From Ziziphus jujuba (lineage: Eukaryota; Streptophyta; Magnoliopsida; Rosales; Rhamnaceae): a DNA stretch of 64,000 nt. The stretch spans positions 14,467,001 through 14,531,000 of the forward strand of contig NC_083387.1 of NCBI RefSeq assembly GCF_031755915.1, read 5' to 3'. Below, one piece after another: positions 12,899 to 24,035 of the stretch. Numbering within the stretch: the stretch's first letter is position 1; each line of letters opens with the position of its first letter. The notes beneath the pieces were generated by a model. That model was not told where the DNA came from, did not search any database, and saw only the letters and a list, made by a program, of their open reading frames with translations. The position numbers and the translations under genes were made by a program.

Positions 12899-13152
12899 AT
12901 ATCCTGTTTGGCAATGTTTTTTATTTTTTATTTTTAAAATATTATTTTAAAAATATAAATATAAAAAATTATTTTTATTTGTTTTATAAAAGTAAAATTT
13001 TATAAAAATAAAAAATATTTTATCAGTAGTATTTAAAAATAATTTTTAAACTAAAAATTAAAAAACAGAAAATATCATTTTAATATTTTTTAAATTTTAT
13101 TTTTTAAATCTGTTTTTAAAAATTAATAATTAAAACAAAAACCGCTTTAAAA
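12899..13152. mobile_element. Tourist-like MITE segment, decayed
   Basis: Begins CCTGTTTGGCAATG and consists of alternating A- and T-rich blocks that are roughly self-complementary (TATTTTTAAAATATTATTTT on one arm, AAAATATCATTTTAATATTTT on the other), ending in AATTAAAACAAAAACC. It resembles the better preserved element at 57139-57434. A clean target duplication is not visible here. Confidence 0.4.
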
Positions 13153-13173
13153 TCAGAATTTTCTCTAGGTTTA

Positions 13174-13180
<7 letters not shown>

Positions 13181-13216
<36 letters not shown>
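13181..13216 (+). repeat. Long poly(A) tract
   Basis: An uninterrupted A run of about 36 bases directly left of an unusual GC-rich island. It could be the tail of a degraded retroposon or slippage at the end of the adjoining MITE. Confidence 0.8.
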
Positions 13217-13218
<2 letters not shown>

Positions 13219-13372
13219 GATCAGGATAGCGTAAAACGTGTAGCCCGCGGAAGCTGCAGAGTGCGCAGAGGCCACTGTCTAGCAGACTGGCACTGAGATA
13301 CGCTGTACGGACGTCCGTATTTGCTTCGTGTCACGTGACTCGCAATGGCTGAACAGGGATTATATGCCGCAT
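13217..13372. promoter_or_regulatory. GC-rich island with two ACGT-core palindromes
   Basis: About 155 bp of clearly higher GC in AT-rich surroundings. It contains the perfect 14-bp palindrome TACGGACGTCCGTA at 13306-13319 (GACGTC, C-box type) and GTCACGTGAC at 13330-13339 (CACGTG, G-box). Such ACGT cores are known binding sites for plant bZIP and bHLH/PIF factors. It lies about 1.8 kb upstream of the transporter start, so it could be a distal element of that gene or a foreign fragment behind the poly(A). No reading frame is recognisable. Confidence 0.35.
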
Positions 13373-14700
13373 AAATATTTCTCAACCCAATTTACCATGT
13401 GAACTGTCTAATAAGTCCTCTTGATATGGATAATTAGCCCAAAAATTATATTTAGAGGGACAACATTATCATTTTTTCGGGGAGAGCTTAATCTTAACAC
13501 CATATGTAAAATATTTGCTTACCACATTTAGTACATAAAGTCCATGTGTTCTTACTTAATGAATATTATTTTTTTTTTTATAATTAAAGCATAAAATTGA
13601 AATAAATTAAAGTAAATTACAGTGGATTGTGATTCAAACATATTAAATAATATATACATACATATATATATATATGTTTTTTTAGGGAAAACATGTTAAA
13701 TAGTATTCAAAAAAATCTCAAATAATAATTAGAATGTCGTTTAGATTATGATAAACAAATAGTAAATATACATCTTAAATATGTATTTTGCATTAAAAAT
13801 TATAATACATGGTGATTTAAGAGGAGATAGCTTTTAGAATCAGTATAATCATATGGTTAGCTACTGTTATCATGTTATTTTTCTTTTTTTTTACTTAAAC
13901 AAAAAAGATACCTCCTAATAGTATCATAAATATTAGATCGTAATCCTGCATCACACAATAAATGTGAAGGCTCAATAATTTTTTTTTACCAAACTATCAC
14001 CTTTCATTGCTAAACAATTTTTTTTTACTAAACTATTATCTTTTATTTTTATGAGTATGATGAAATGGATTAGGAATTTAAATTTGGAGAGGACTTAGGA
14101 GACTCATAATGTATGAATGCGGATGGATGTTGTGTGTGTGTGTTTTTCTTTTTTTTTTTTTTTAACCTTAATATTAAATTTTGGAATCAATATTTCACAG
14201 GGATTACATATATGTATATTTAAAAAAAAAAAAACATAAAGAAACAAAAATAATTTATATTACCTAATGTGGGTGCATACACAACATCAATAAGGCATTG
14301 ATCGTGCCCAATGTCCATTCACTTACAGAGAAATTTAACAAAATTTTCAATACGAAAAAATAAGGCATTAAAAGGAAAAAATTAACAAGAAAACAACTTA
14401 TCAACTTATCAACTTATTGTCTTTTCTTTATTTATTGGTCCTTTTTAGCTCATAGGAAATAGGATTTAGTAAAAAAAGTAACCATTTGCACAGACAATAA
14501 TGATCCGAATTCCATTTCTAAAATTTTAATTAATCTTTGAAATTTTTGAAAAGACAAGTTTTGAAAAAAAAAAAAAGAAAAAAAAAAAAGAGGGGTTAAA
14601 ACAAGAAATATGATGGTCATCATTGATCATATAGAAATACAAATAAGAGGTACTCAATACCAACCAAAGCCATACGAAGGAAAAACTAAAGAAAAAGAAA
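13373..14700. other. AT-rich spacer upstream of the transporter gene
   Basis: Poly(T), poly(A) and a short (TG)n at 14132-14143. From about 14720 to 14930 the composition becomes richer in G and A and then in C and T, as expected near a promoter and leader. No gene is supported. Confidence 0.5.
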
Positions 14701-14951
14701 ACAAAAAGTAAATTACCTGGGGAGAGAGAGAGAGCAGTTGGGTTGGTAAGCTTTCCGGAGAAGAATAAGGAGGGAGCGTGTGGGAGTCCGCAACTCGTCT
14801 CTGTATGATACAAATAGAAAGAGAGAAAAGGAAAGAGTAATGGTGATGATGGCGATTAGCTACTGAGCAAGCAGTCAAAACGTCACCGCCTAATAATAAA
14901 ACCCACAGCACAACGCTCTCAGCTCCTCACTCACTTTATCAACCATCTTTA

Positions 14952-14989
<38 letters not shown>
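14952..14989 (+). repeat. (CT)n tract in the transporter leader
   Basis: An almost pure CT repeat about 120-160 bp upstream of the start codon. CT-rich stretches are common in plant 5' untranslated regions and core promoters. I see no ATG between this tract and the chosen start at 15109, so no upstream ORF precedes translation. Confidence 0.75.
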
Positions 14990-15108
14990 GTCATTTCCTT
15001 CATCCTTTTTAAACACGTAAAAACCCATATACGTACGCTTTCATTTGCAGCTCTTTTTCTCTGCCTCCGCATTTTTGCATTGGAAGCCATTGTTGCAGAG
15101 AGAAAGAT

Positions 15109-18100
15109 ATGGCAGCCGGAGGTGGTGGTGCTGGTGCTGGTGCTGGTGCTGGTGGTGGTGCTGGTGGTGGAGGTGGAGGAGGAGGAGGAGGAGGAGGAGG
15201 AGGAGGAGGAGGGCCACCCAAGGTCGATGAGTTCCAGCCTCATCCCATCAAGGTCCAGCTTCTCGGCATTGATTACTGCGTCGCAAGTTCTCCTTCTTGG
15301 CGTACTCTCTCCGTCTCTGTCTCTGTCTCTCTTTCCTGGCTGCTCTGTTCTTTGCCTGCTAAAATCCTCTCTCGCTCTCTCACTCTTCTGTTTCTCTTAT
15401 CCATTTTTTTTTTTTTTTCTCTTTCTTTTTCTTCATCGTTTCATATGCAAAACCCATTTGCAGTTTCACATTTATGGATGTATTTCCCGCGTTTTATCTT
15501 TTTTCCCTTACTCTTTTTCTTCCTCTTTCTTTTTGGCGTTGGGTATCCATTTTTTTTCTCACAGCTGCGCTATATATATACAAGTTTGTTTGTGTATGAT
15601 TAGATATAGTCTTGTTTTGGAATAAATCTCTGGGTCGTGCTAGTTTTGTTTGGTAGCCGAGAAATGGGGGTATTTTTATTTATTTTTATTTTTTTTTATT
15701 ATTTTTTTTTTTTTGGTTCAAATATGTTTAAGGGTTGCTCACGTTTTTCTCCTTCCTAACATCTTAATCCTCATTTCATTTTCATTGTGGTTTTGTATTT
15801 CTTGAAGCAATTTATGCCAATCAATTTCATATTTCTGTTTCATCCGTTTGCAGCTGAGGCCGTACTTCTGGGTTTCCAACACTTCCTAGTAATGCTCGGG
15901 ACTACTGTAATCATACCCACCATGCTAGTTCCTTTGATGGGCGGTGGTAATGTAAGTGAATGCACGAAATAGAAACACTTGCATATTGTTTTACGACCCC
16001 TGTTTATGATTTTTCTTTCTAACCCAATATTCGTTTTCGCAAATAGGTTGAGAAGGCTGAAGTTATAGAGACTTTGCTCTTTGTTGCCGGTATAAACACG
16101 CTTTTGCAAACTTTGTTCGGTTCTCGGCTTCCGGTGGTGATGGGGGGTTCATATGCCTTCATTATCCCCACTATCTCCATCGCTTTGTCTAGACGATTTA
16201 ACATGTACTCAGACCCCCATCAGGTTGGTCTTTGCCTTTCACCATTTCACTATTGGATAGAATGAGTAGATGGTCAATCACTTGCTCTCTGGTTTTGATT
16301 AGATGGTCGAAGCTTTGCACTCTGTTTTTTATTTTTATATTTTTAGAAAGGATACAAGAAGGGAGAAGGGTTCACTTGGAGATGGCTTTCACCTTTGTTG
16401 ATGGAGTTTTAGCAGTGATGATACTACTTTGAAAAAAATAATAATAAAAAATTATCTTAGTCATTCCTGGGTTGTTGGGATGTCCTTTCTTCAGTTATGT
16501 GACCAATTAATATCCAATTTGAATGAACAATGTTGCTGATTAGTATTATCGTTTATCTGTTATGTTAATTGTTTCTTCTTTTTGTGCCATTAAGAGATGG
16601 TGTATTGTATTGCATATGATTCATAGATTTTCTTAGTTTTTGATTACTTATAATCCTTGTTTTGTCCTGTGCGTAATTTTTAGAGGTTTAAACAATCCAT
16701 GAGAGCTTTACAAGGAGCACTCATTGCTGCATCTTTCTTCCAAATTATAATTGGATTCTTTGGTTTTGTCAGAATTTTTACAAGGTGGGTACAGAAAATC
16801 CATATCTACCTTTACCAATGCCCTTATTAGTTTTTTATTAGTTGGACTACGGATCCTAGTTTTGTTTTTGTATGAAACAGCTTTCTAAGCCCTCTTGGTG
16901 CGGTTCCTCTTGTAACACTAACAGGCCTTGGGCTCTTTGCACTTGGTTTCCCTCAAGTAAGCACGCAAAAGTTTCGCTCTGTTATTGCTCAACCATTTGG
17001 TTCTTATTAAGTGGATTATGTTGCATTTTCTTTCTTTACATTGGCTCTTATAGCTGTAACAAGTCAACCAACCTTCTTGAAAAGTGGTAATCACCCTAAA
17101 TGATGTTGAGAGATTTATTTCATACTTAAGCATAGGCCATAATCCATACTTTTTCTAGATGATGTGTAGATTATTGAAAATTATTCCTGAAACCAGTTTC
17201 CTTCTGGTTGGAGAAAAGAAATAAACGATGGTTTCAAACTGAACTGATCTTGGATCCACTAGCAAGCTCCCTAAGATTGAAACTTCTGTACAAGCATTAA
17301 TTGGTTCACGGTTATCCAATCTTGTTTGGAACTTACAAAAGGAGAATACAGTATTTCTATCTAAAAAGGTGGCTGAGCAGTTCAAGAACCAAACATTAAT
17401 GTAAAATAGGAAATTTTATGGTTGTAAGTTGATCATGAATTTAGTGACTTCATATTCCCTTTTTTTCGCTAATGGACTTCATGCTCCCTTATAAACTCTT
17501 TTGTTGCCTTTTAATACCCTTGTTTGTAACTGTAATATAGAATTAACAGGAGAGAAAATTCCCATGTTGTATTAGTGCCTTATAAGTCTACCCTTTATTC
17601 TTGGTACGTTTGCCTTCCAATATGAAGTGACAAAGGCAAAAAAAGGTGATTCTTTATTGTTTTCAATTATTAACTTAAAACTTTAAAGATGCATGTGATT
17701 GAGGTGGAAAACCTCGTTTTCTTGATTGATTCAACTGCCCGTTCCTTGCTGGTAACTATATATGTATATATATGTATGCATATATTTTATCACATGACAT
17801 CATTTTTTCCCCTTGTGATCCTCGTAGCTGGCCAAATGTGTTGAAGTCGGACTTCCAGCATTAATTATATTGGTTGTTCTATCTCAGGTGGGCAGCAATT
17901 TAGTTAGTCTCCTTTTTATATTTTGAAGCATATTCAGTGACTTTCTCATTCCTTGTTAGGCACAATATGGTAAAATGTATATCATGCTCTATAATATTTT
18001 AGATTTCTGTTTCTATATCCATTTCAAGTTGGTGGACAAAATATTACCTTTACAGAAAGGTATTTCACTTCTTGGTTTCCACATAAGGACTTATCGAATG

Positions 18101-21100
18101 GTTAGGCAATCCTTACAAATGATTAAAACTGGAGGGCTGGTTTTCACGTCCTAGCCTTGTCTTCTCTCCTCTGCGCATGTATTATAATGACCAATGACCA
18201 ACATAGACGATATATAAGAGTTTTACTTATGCTCACCTATATATTTCGATTGAACTTCTTGCATATCTAATAATCTTTAACCAACTTTCTTGCAGTATCT
18301 TCCCTACCTGGTGAAATCGAAAAGAAGCATATTTGATCGATTTGCACTCCTATTCTCAGTTGCAATTGTTTGGGCATATGCAGAAATTTTGACTGTAGCT
18401 GGTGCATATGATAACAGATCTCCCAAAACTCAAATTAGTTGCCGCACTGATCGTTCTGGGCTTATTAGTGCTGCACCTTGGTGAGCTTCTATATTCTGCT
18501 AAAACCGTAATTCATTTAATTGAATATCTCTGTCAAAGGCCCTCTTTTCACATTTTAATCATTTATTTGATTGCTATACTGCTTTCTGCTTTAAAATCAT
18601 TTCTACCATGCTCTTATTAATCAGTTCCGTGCTGCAAGTCCAGCTAGCTATGAGTTTGCCCGACTGCTTGAGAAATCAAATAAATTTTTTCTTAGTGTAG
18701 TCTAGTTGGCACAGTTTCAGTGGATGTTGAAAACTCTGATCAATATTATAATAAAAGGGGGTCATCCAACTATTGTATCTAGTAAAAAATGGGTATGCAG
18801 GTTGTAAATGAATGCTTTGTTTTTAGAAATGATTACTTTAACTGGGTACCGTGGCATTAGTAAGTCATTGACAATCTTCCCTCAATTTGTGTAGGATAAG
18901 GATTCCATATCCATTTCAATGGGGGCGTCCTACTTTTAATGTTGGTGATGCTGTTGCAGTGATTTCTGCTTCTTTTGTTGCTGTTATTGAGGTATGGTCT
19001 GTTAAGCTAGTTTCTTATGTTGCTTAATCTGTGAGATAATCTGCTGAAGAGTTTGATTACAGTGAGATTCTATTTACTTCAAGCTATGCATGCAACTTTG
19101 GATTCTATGAATGATGAACATATTCAAGAAAAAAATAGAAAAAATAGAGATACATGTGAAGATGTCCTAATAAGGATTGCTCTTGTCAATATGATTTTAT
19201 GGATGCATTTCACGACACCATAAAAGGTGTTGATAGTACACGTCAAGACTTTGTTGTAAAAGATTTCTAGATGAAAACACTTGGTTTCTCTGCTAATTTT
19301 CTTTTTGACTTCAATATTCATTTTCTTTCCTTAATTTGTACGTAAAGCAATTAACATCCCTTTCGTTTACTTGACACATCTTTTGTTCCTTAAATTTCTT
19401 CTGCTGGCAGTCAATAGGAACATTTATAGCAGCTTCAAGATATGGCAGTGCAACTCCTCCACCACCTTCTGTACTTGGCAGAGGTGTTGGCTGGCAGGTG
19501 TAAAGTGATTCCATTATGTTTCATTTTTATCAAGCATGTTATGTACACTAGCAGAAACAATTAGATAGACTTTTAATTTGGTAATAAATCACTGAAATTG
19601 TTTTTTCAGGGAATAGGCACCTTTCTGGATGGCATATTTGGTACAGGAAATGGCTCCGCAGCATCAGTGTAAATATCTAAATGCTGCAATTTGTATAGTT
19701 TTTCTATAGGATGAGCACAATATGATGGCCTAATAATTTTTCTGTATGCATAGTATGTAACAAACCATAATCTTATGTGCTTCAAAAAAAGATTAAGAGG
19801 TAAAATGGGAAAGAATAGGTTCATTGAGTAGGTTGTCATGGTTCTGAACTCATGTATACAAGTAACCAATCACCTCACCTGTTTGGTTTCTTGAAATGTG
19901 TGGATGTCCCAATTGTACGATCCCTTCTGCTAATAGAGCAAGTATAAATAGAACCTAATGATGTTATATGTACTTTCAAACAGTGAAAATGCAGGTCTTT
20001 TAGGATTAACACGAGTTGGAAGTAGGAGAGTAATTCAGATATCAGCAGCATTTATGCTTTTCTTCTCTGTTTTAGGTATGGCATTTATAACATTTTCTGG
20101 CATTAAGATCAATATGCTTTAAGACTTTATCGCTTATTTTTAAAAAGCAGTAAAAATAGCATGTTTTGAATTTTGTTCACTAAATGTGGTATGGTGGTGT
20201 CAATGTCTACGTCCCTAACAGGAAAATTTGGGGCCGTTCTTGCTTCTATCCCATTGCCAATTGTGGCAGCTCTATACTGTGTTCTCTTTGCCTATGTGGG
20301 TATGTATTCTTTTCTGTTTCATATTAAGAATAATGATTGAAAAATTCAAATGTGACTTTCTTCTCTTATTGTTTTGGTTGATCAATTTCTATTGAATGAA
20401 TGGTGATGGTGGAGTTTTTTTGGTAAAAGAGGATATCTGTTTTAACACGAAAGAGTATGTGATCATGATGAGTAAAGGTGAGAAGTTGTGTGATAATGAC
20501 AAATTATTATACTGATGGAAAACTCTATTTCCATTTGGGGATAAATTCAATGAAACTGTAAAATGTAGCTAGATTTGCCTGGTAAGTATTGCTTATCGTT
20601 AATTCATTCTGTTGATTTCATCTGCTTTACAGTGATCTCTCAATATTAGATTCCAACTATCTTTGTCATAACAATTTGTCCACCTTGTCATCCATCAATG
20701 ATTTCAACAACTTTCTTGATACAAGTTTAGCTAACCAGGAATAGAAGAAAAAGAGGCATTAATTAATTAACTCATTTCTTGGTTTCAACTGCATTTGCAA
20801 ACTTGTACTTCCCATTTCTGTAAATTTGATTTTGCGTGATTGACATACTAAACAATCAGGTATTAAAGTGCTTCACCACAAATTTTCTTAACTGTGCTAA
20901 GCTCTTGATTTATACTCCCAAATCGGGTACTTGCAATCAATGAGCATAATTTATACCCCCAACTAGATTCACAAGTCACAACAAGGAAAAGAAATTTTCG
21001 GAAATAAACGAAAACTTTATAGATGTACAATACTTTGGATATCTATTTTAGTTTTAGCTCCTGAAACACATCTTTTTTACAGAACAAGATCCAAATTGAC

Positions 21101-21635
21101 TTCTAATTATAAAACATTGTTTGGTGAGCAGCTGCAGCTGGTCTCAACTTCATCCAGTTCTGCAACCTAAACAGCTACAGGACAATGTTCATCATTGGCT
21201 TTTCTCTTTTCCTGGGTCTTTCTGTGCCTCAGTACTTCAAAGACTATCTTTTAGTTTCCGGTCATGGCCCAGTTCACACTGGGTTAATAGCGGTGAGTGA
21301 TCTTTGACTGACAGCTTGTGATAGTCTAATTGTAACGCCCCACGACGGGTTGTTACCCTAATTGTTTGTTCATTTTCATTTTGTCTGTAAGATATCTATG
21401 CATGCTTTTTTTGCAGTTCAACAACGTAGTGCAAGTGATATTCTCATCGCCAGCAACAGTCGCAATTATAGTTGCTTTCCTCTTGGACTCTACTCTCGGT
21501 CGAGATCACAGCTCAACTCGTCGAGACAGTGGCAGACACTGGTGGCAAAAGTTCAGATACTATAATTCAGATACAAGGAGTGAAGAATTCTACTCATTAC
21601 CATACAACCTTAATAGATTTTTCCCATCATTCTGA
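15109..21635 (+). CDS. NAT4: Nucleobase-ascorbate transporter (NAT/NCS2 family), 14 exons, 560 aa
   Basis: Exons: 15109-15301, 15854-15951, 16047-16223, 16684-16784, 16881-16956, 17828-17887, 18296-18480, 18895-18991, 19411-19497, 19610-19668, 19984-20075, 20222-20299, 21132-21292, 21417-21635. All introns are GT-AG and the frame is unbroken over 1683 nt. The polytopic membrane protein has the family hallmarks: the QH pair of the first membrane helix (residues 73-74, LLGFQHFLVMLGTT), SCRTDRSGL, and the NAT signature ENAGLLGLTR at 379-388. The C-terminus SEEFYSLPYNLNRFFPSF matches my memory of Arabidopsis NAT4 better than other members. The family carries uracil, xanthine or uric acid, or ascorbate, with protons or sodium; the substrate here is unknown. 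Length and exon number are typical. Odd point: the N-terminus is a long Gly/Ala tract (residues 4-35) encoded by GGT/GCT then GGA repeats. The ATG has G at -3 and +4. Confidence 0.97.
15118..15214 (+). repeat. In-frame trinucleotide repeat encoding poly-Gly/Ala
   Basis: GGT/GCT triplets followed by a GGA-rich run in exon 1 of the transporter gene. They encode Gly/Ala alternation and then an uninterrupted run of glycines. Relatives have a shorter Gly-rich start, so the motif belongs to the family but the length is unusual. Such runs change length by slippage in whole codons. Confidence 0.9.
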
Positions 21636-21639
21636 CTTT

Positions 21640-21880
21640 TCATTCCTTGTTTACCATCGAAGAGCTCGAAAAAGAGAGGGCAAGAAAAAAGAAGAAACTG
21701 AATGAATATATATAGCTATAAAAAATAAAAAAACCTTGTCCGTATGCAGTAGTTTGAAGGGATTTTGTATTCTGTAATGCTGAATTGCAAAGGCATAAAA
21801 ATTATATGGTGGGCCAGCAGGAGACCGAGGACCGTATTTGCATTTTCTATAAAATTGCAATTATGTTCTTAGACATGGAA
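21640..21880 (+). other. Transporter 3' untranslated region (inferred from its duplicate)
   Basis: Follows the stop codon. It can be aligned by eye with 23806-24035, downstream of the broken second copy (shared order: GAGCT..AAAA..AGAG, CCTTGTCCGTATGCAGTAGTTTG versus a matching stretch, AGCAGGA, GTATT..ATTTGCA). That conservation suggests it is transcribed 3' UTR. I cannot place the polyadenylation site. Confidence 0.5.
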
Positions 21881-22646
21881 ATTCTAATATTATGTGACTA
21901 AGATATCAATCATATAGCAGAGTTACAAGAGTTCGATTTGCTCTTGAATATAATATTTGATTTTATATATAAAGGATTACTTTACTTGTTCCTTTTTTTA
22001 GCTTGAAAACGTGTCAGGATTACCAAACTGGCATCACTCTGTGCTTTATGAAAATTTCCAAGTTAAATTAATGAAGAATAATAACATCTATAGAGTTTCT
22101 ACTCTTTCTATTTTTAAAATTTATTGTTAATTTCCATAGTATTATAAGGAGGTTGGACGCATACTGATGACATCAGTATGATAGGTGGGGAAAAAAAAAT
22201 TAAAAATTAATAGATAGGTTTTAGTATCGTATCATAACAATTTTAGAAATCATTTGTAAAATTCGTACGCATCACATCTAGTTTTGATTTGTATCACATA
22301 AAATCAAAAAAATTAATCTCAGAAAAATATTTGTCTTATTAATCAACTGTTTAAAAGAGTTACAAAGATCATTATTCATAAGAAAACCACCAACAACATT
22401 AGAAAACTAAAATAGTACCTAACAACATCAAAAAAACTAAAATAATAAAAAAGCTAATTAAATAAGGAAACTAATTAATAAAAGTTTTTAAAAGCATAAG
22501 AAAACTAAAATGATAAAATACTTCTAATTAAATAAGCAAACTAAATTAAATTAAGGCTACATCTTTGAAAGGCAAATAAGCCCATCTTCATCCTAAATCA
22601 TTTAAAATCAAAGTTTAAGCTTTAGAATCTGATTTTCCTCACCTTT

Positions 22647-22707
22647 GATAAGTTTTCAAAGTTTGTTTCCAATTTGTAACAATTTCTTGTTTCCATCCTA
22701 CATCAAT
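22647..22707. repeat. Direct repeat, copy 1 (partner 23587-23647)
   Basis: About 60 bp containing AAGTTTTCAAAG, TTTCCAATTTGTAACAATTT and CTTGTTTCCATC, repeated about 940 bp away with few changes. Both copies lie in the gypsy remnant. They may be an internal repeat of that element or the result of a local duplication. Confidence 0.75.
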
Positions 22708-23586
22708 TCCCCTAACGTAGAAAAACTCAACTCCAGCGAGTTGATAGTATGAAATTACTCATAGATGTTTGGATTGGATTCTAGAATTTCTTTGTCATAA
22801 AGAGAATACTTTGCTCATCTTTATTAATCTTCTCACTAAACAATACAATAGGATGTACTTCTTAAGTAAATGTACCCTCAATTTCCTCATTCAATGCTTC
22901 ACATATCACTTCAAATCTTTTGTAAAATCTGATAGCTGAAGAACCTAAGCCTCAATCAACTTTTTCTCACTTTCCTGTTCAAATTCTTTATTGGAAAGAA
23001 TGTGCTGCAATTTTTGTGAATTATTTGAGCCCTTATTCTGCTTTTCCACCTTATAGATATCCATCTCAGCTATCCTCATAGGTTTCAACACAAATTTTCT
23101 ATTATTAAACATAAAAGAGTAAGTGTTTTCTTTAACAATGAAACACATCTCTATCATAAAACCAAGGCCAATCCAGAAGAATATGTGTTACTTTAATTGA
23201 AATTGCGTCATACCAAATAGAATAATTATAAACTCCATATAAAAAAGAAATAAGACAGCGTTGAGTTACAGAAATTGAAATACTATTAATCCATTCTGCC
23301 TTGTATGGATGTGGATAAGGTTCAACAAGAAGTTTTAGTTGCGCTATTATAGATGTTGAAACAACATTCTTGCTGCTACCACAATGATAAACTTTTGTGC
23401 TTGATTTCCACAATGAACTAACATTTGAAAAATAGATGTGTGCTTCCAATCTTCTTTCTCATCTTTTGGAATTGAAAGAATGCATCTAATAAATGCATTT
23501 AGTGAAGCATCTACTTCATCTTCTTCTTCTAAATCATCAGGATTATAAACTCCATTGATCAGGTTGGCGTAATTTTCTGCTTCTTT

Positions 23587-23647
23587 AATAAGTTTTCAAA
23601 GGTTGTTTTCAATTTGTAATAATTTCTTGTTTCCATCTTGCATCACC
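23587..23647. repeat. Direct repeat, copy 2 (partner 22647-22707)
   Basis: Second copy of the roughly 60-bp repeat, containing AAGTTTTCAAAGG and AATTTGTAATAATTTC. It lies close to the right end of the recognisable gypsy sequence. Confidence 0.75.
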
Positions 23648-23754
23648 CACCTATTAGAATTACTAGAGATATACAAGAAGGAAGAAAAAAAAAAAAAGGA
23701 TTTAAAATTTTCAATTATTGATTTTTCGCAATAATCTCTTGAACAAATTATTTT

Positions 23755-24035
23755 AACTACTGGTACTTGCCATACAAACTCAACAGAATTTTCCCTTCAT
23801 TTTGACTTGGTGCTTTAAATAAAGAGCTTAAAAAGGAAAAGGCAAAGAAAAAAAGAGCGAAAATGAAACCAAGACCGTGTAAAAAATGTCCTTATGGCAG
23901 TAATTTGTCGGGAAGTTGTGTCCTATAACAGTGTAAAGATTGCAGGGTGGTGCAAAGTGTATAGCTGCAGCTTAGCAGGAAAGAATTACAGTATTCATTT
24001 GCACCAACTTTCTCTAAGCTTGAGTATCTTCTTTG
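23755..24035 (+). pseudogene. Remnant of a second NAT transporter copy (last codons plus 3' UTR)
   Basis: The frame CCA TAC AAA CTC AAC AGA ATT TTC CCT TCA TTT TGA (23770-23805) encodes PYKLNRIFPSF-stop. The intact gene ends PYNLNRFFPSF-stop at 21602-21635. Similarity continues through the following 200 bp, matching the intact gene's 3' UTR in order. Upstream of 23755 the match fades and gypsy sequence takes over, so all other exons are missing. This is the stump of a tandem duplicate, cut off by deletion or retrotransposon insertion, and not a functional gene. Confidence 0.8.

Larger units (their letters stand above)
22290..23700 (-). mobile_element. Decayed Ty3/gypsy fragment, protease region
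   Basis: On the minus strand, 23700-23450 reads as an acidic spacer (PDDLEEEDEVDASLNAFIR) and 23449-23132 as a gypsy-type retropepsin domain: HCGSSKNVVSTSII, LLVEPYPHPYKAEWIN, ISFLYGVYN and HILLDWPWFYDRDV, where intact elements have DGGS.NV.S, PHP.PY...W and HLLLGRPW. The frame then continues at 23157-22945 (YSFMFNNRKFVLKPM). The catalytic DGGS is changed and stops are present, so it is dead. No reverse transcriptase or integrase is seen, so this is a truncated remnant. It lies between the transporter gene and its broken duplicate. Confidence 0.75.

Noticed and set aside
14526..15243. Several minus-strand frames opposite the transporter leader and exon 1 (Ser/Pro/Thr-rich)
   Set aside because: They are shadows of CT tracts and of the Gly/Ala codon repeat on the opposite strand.
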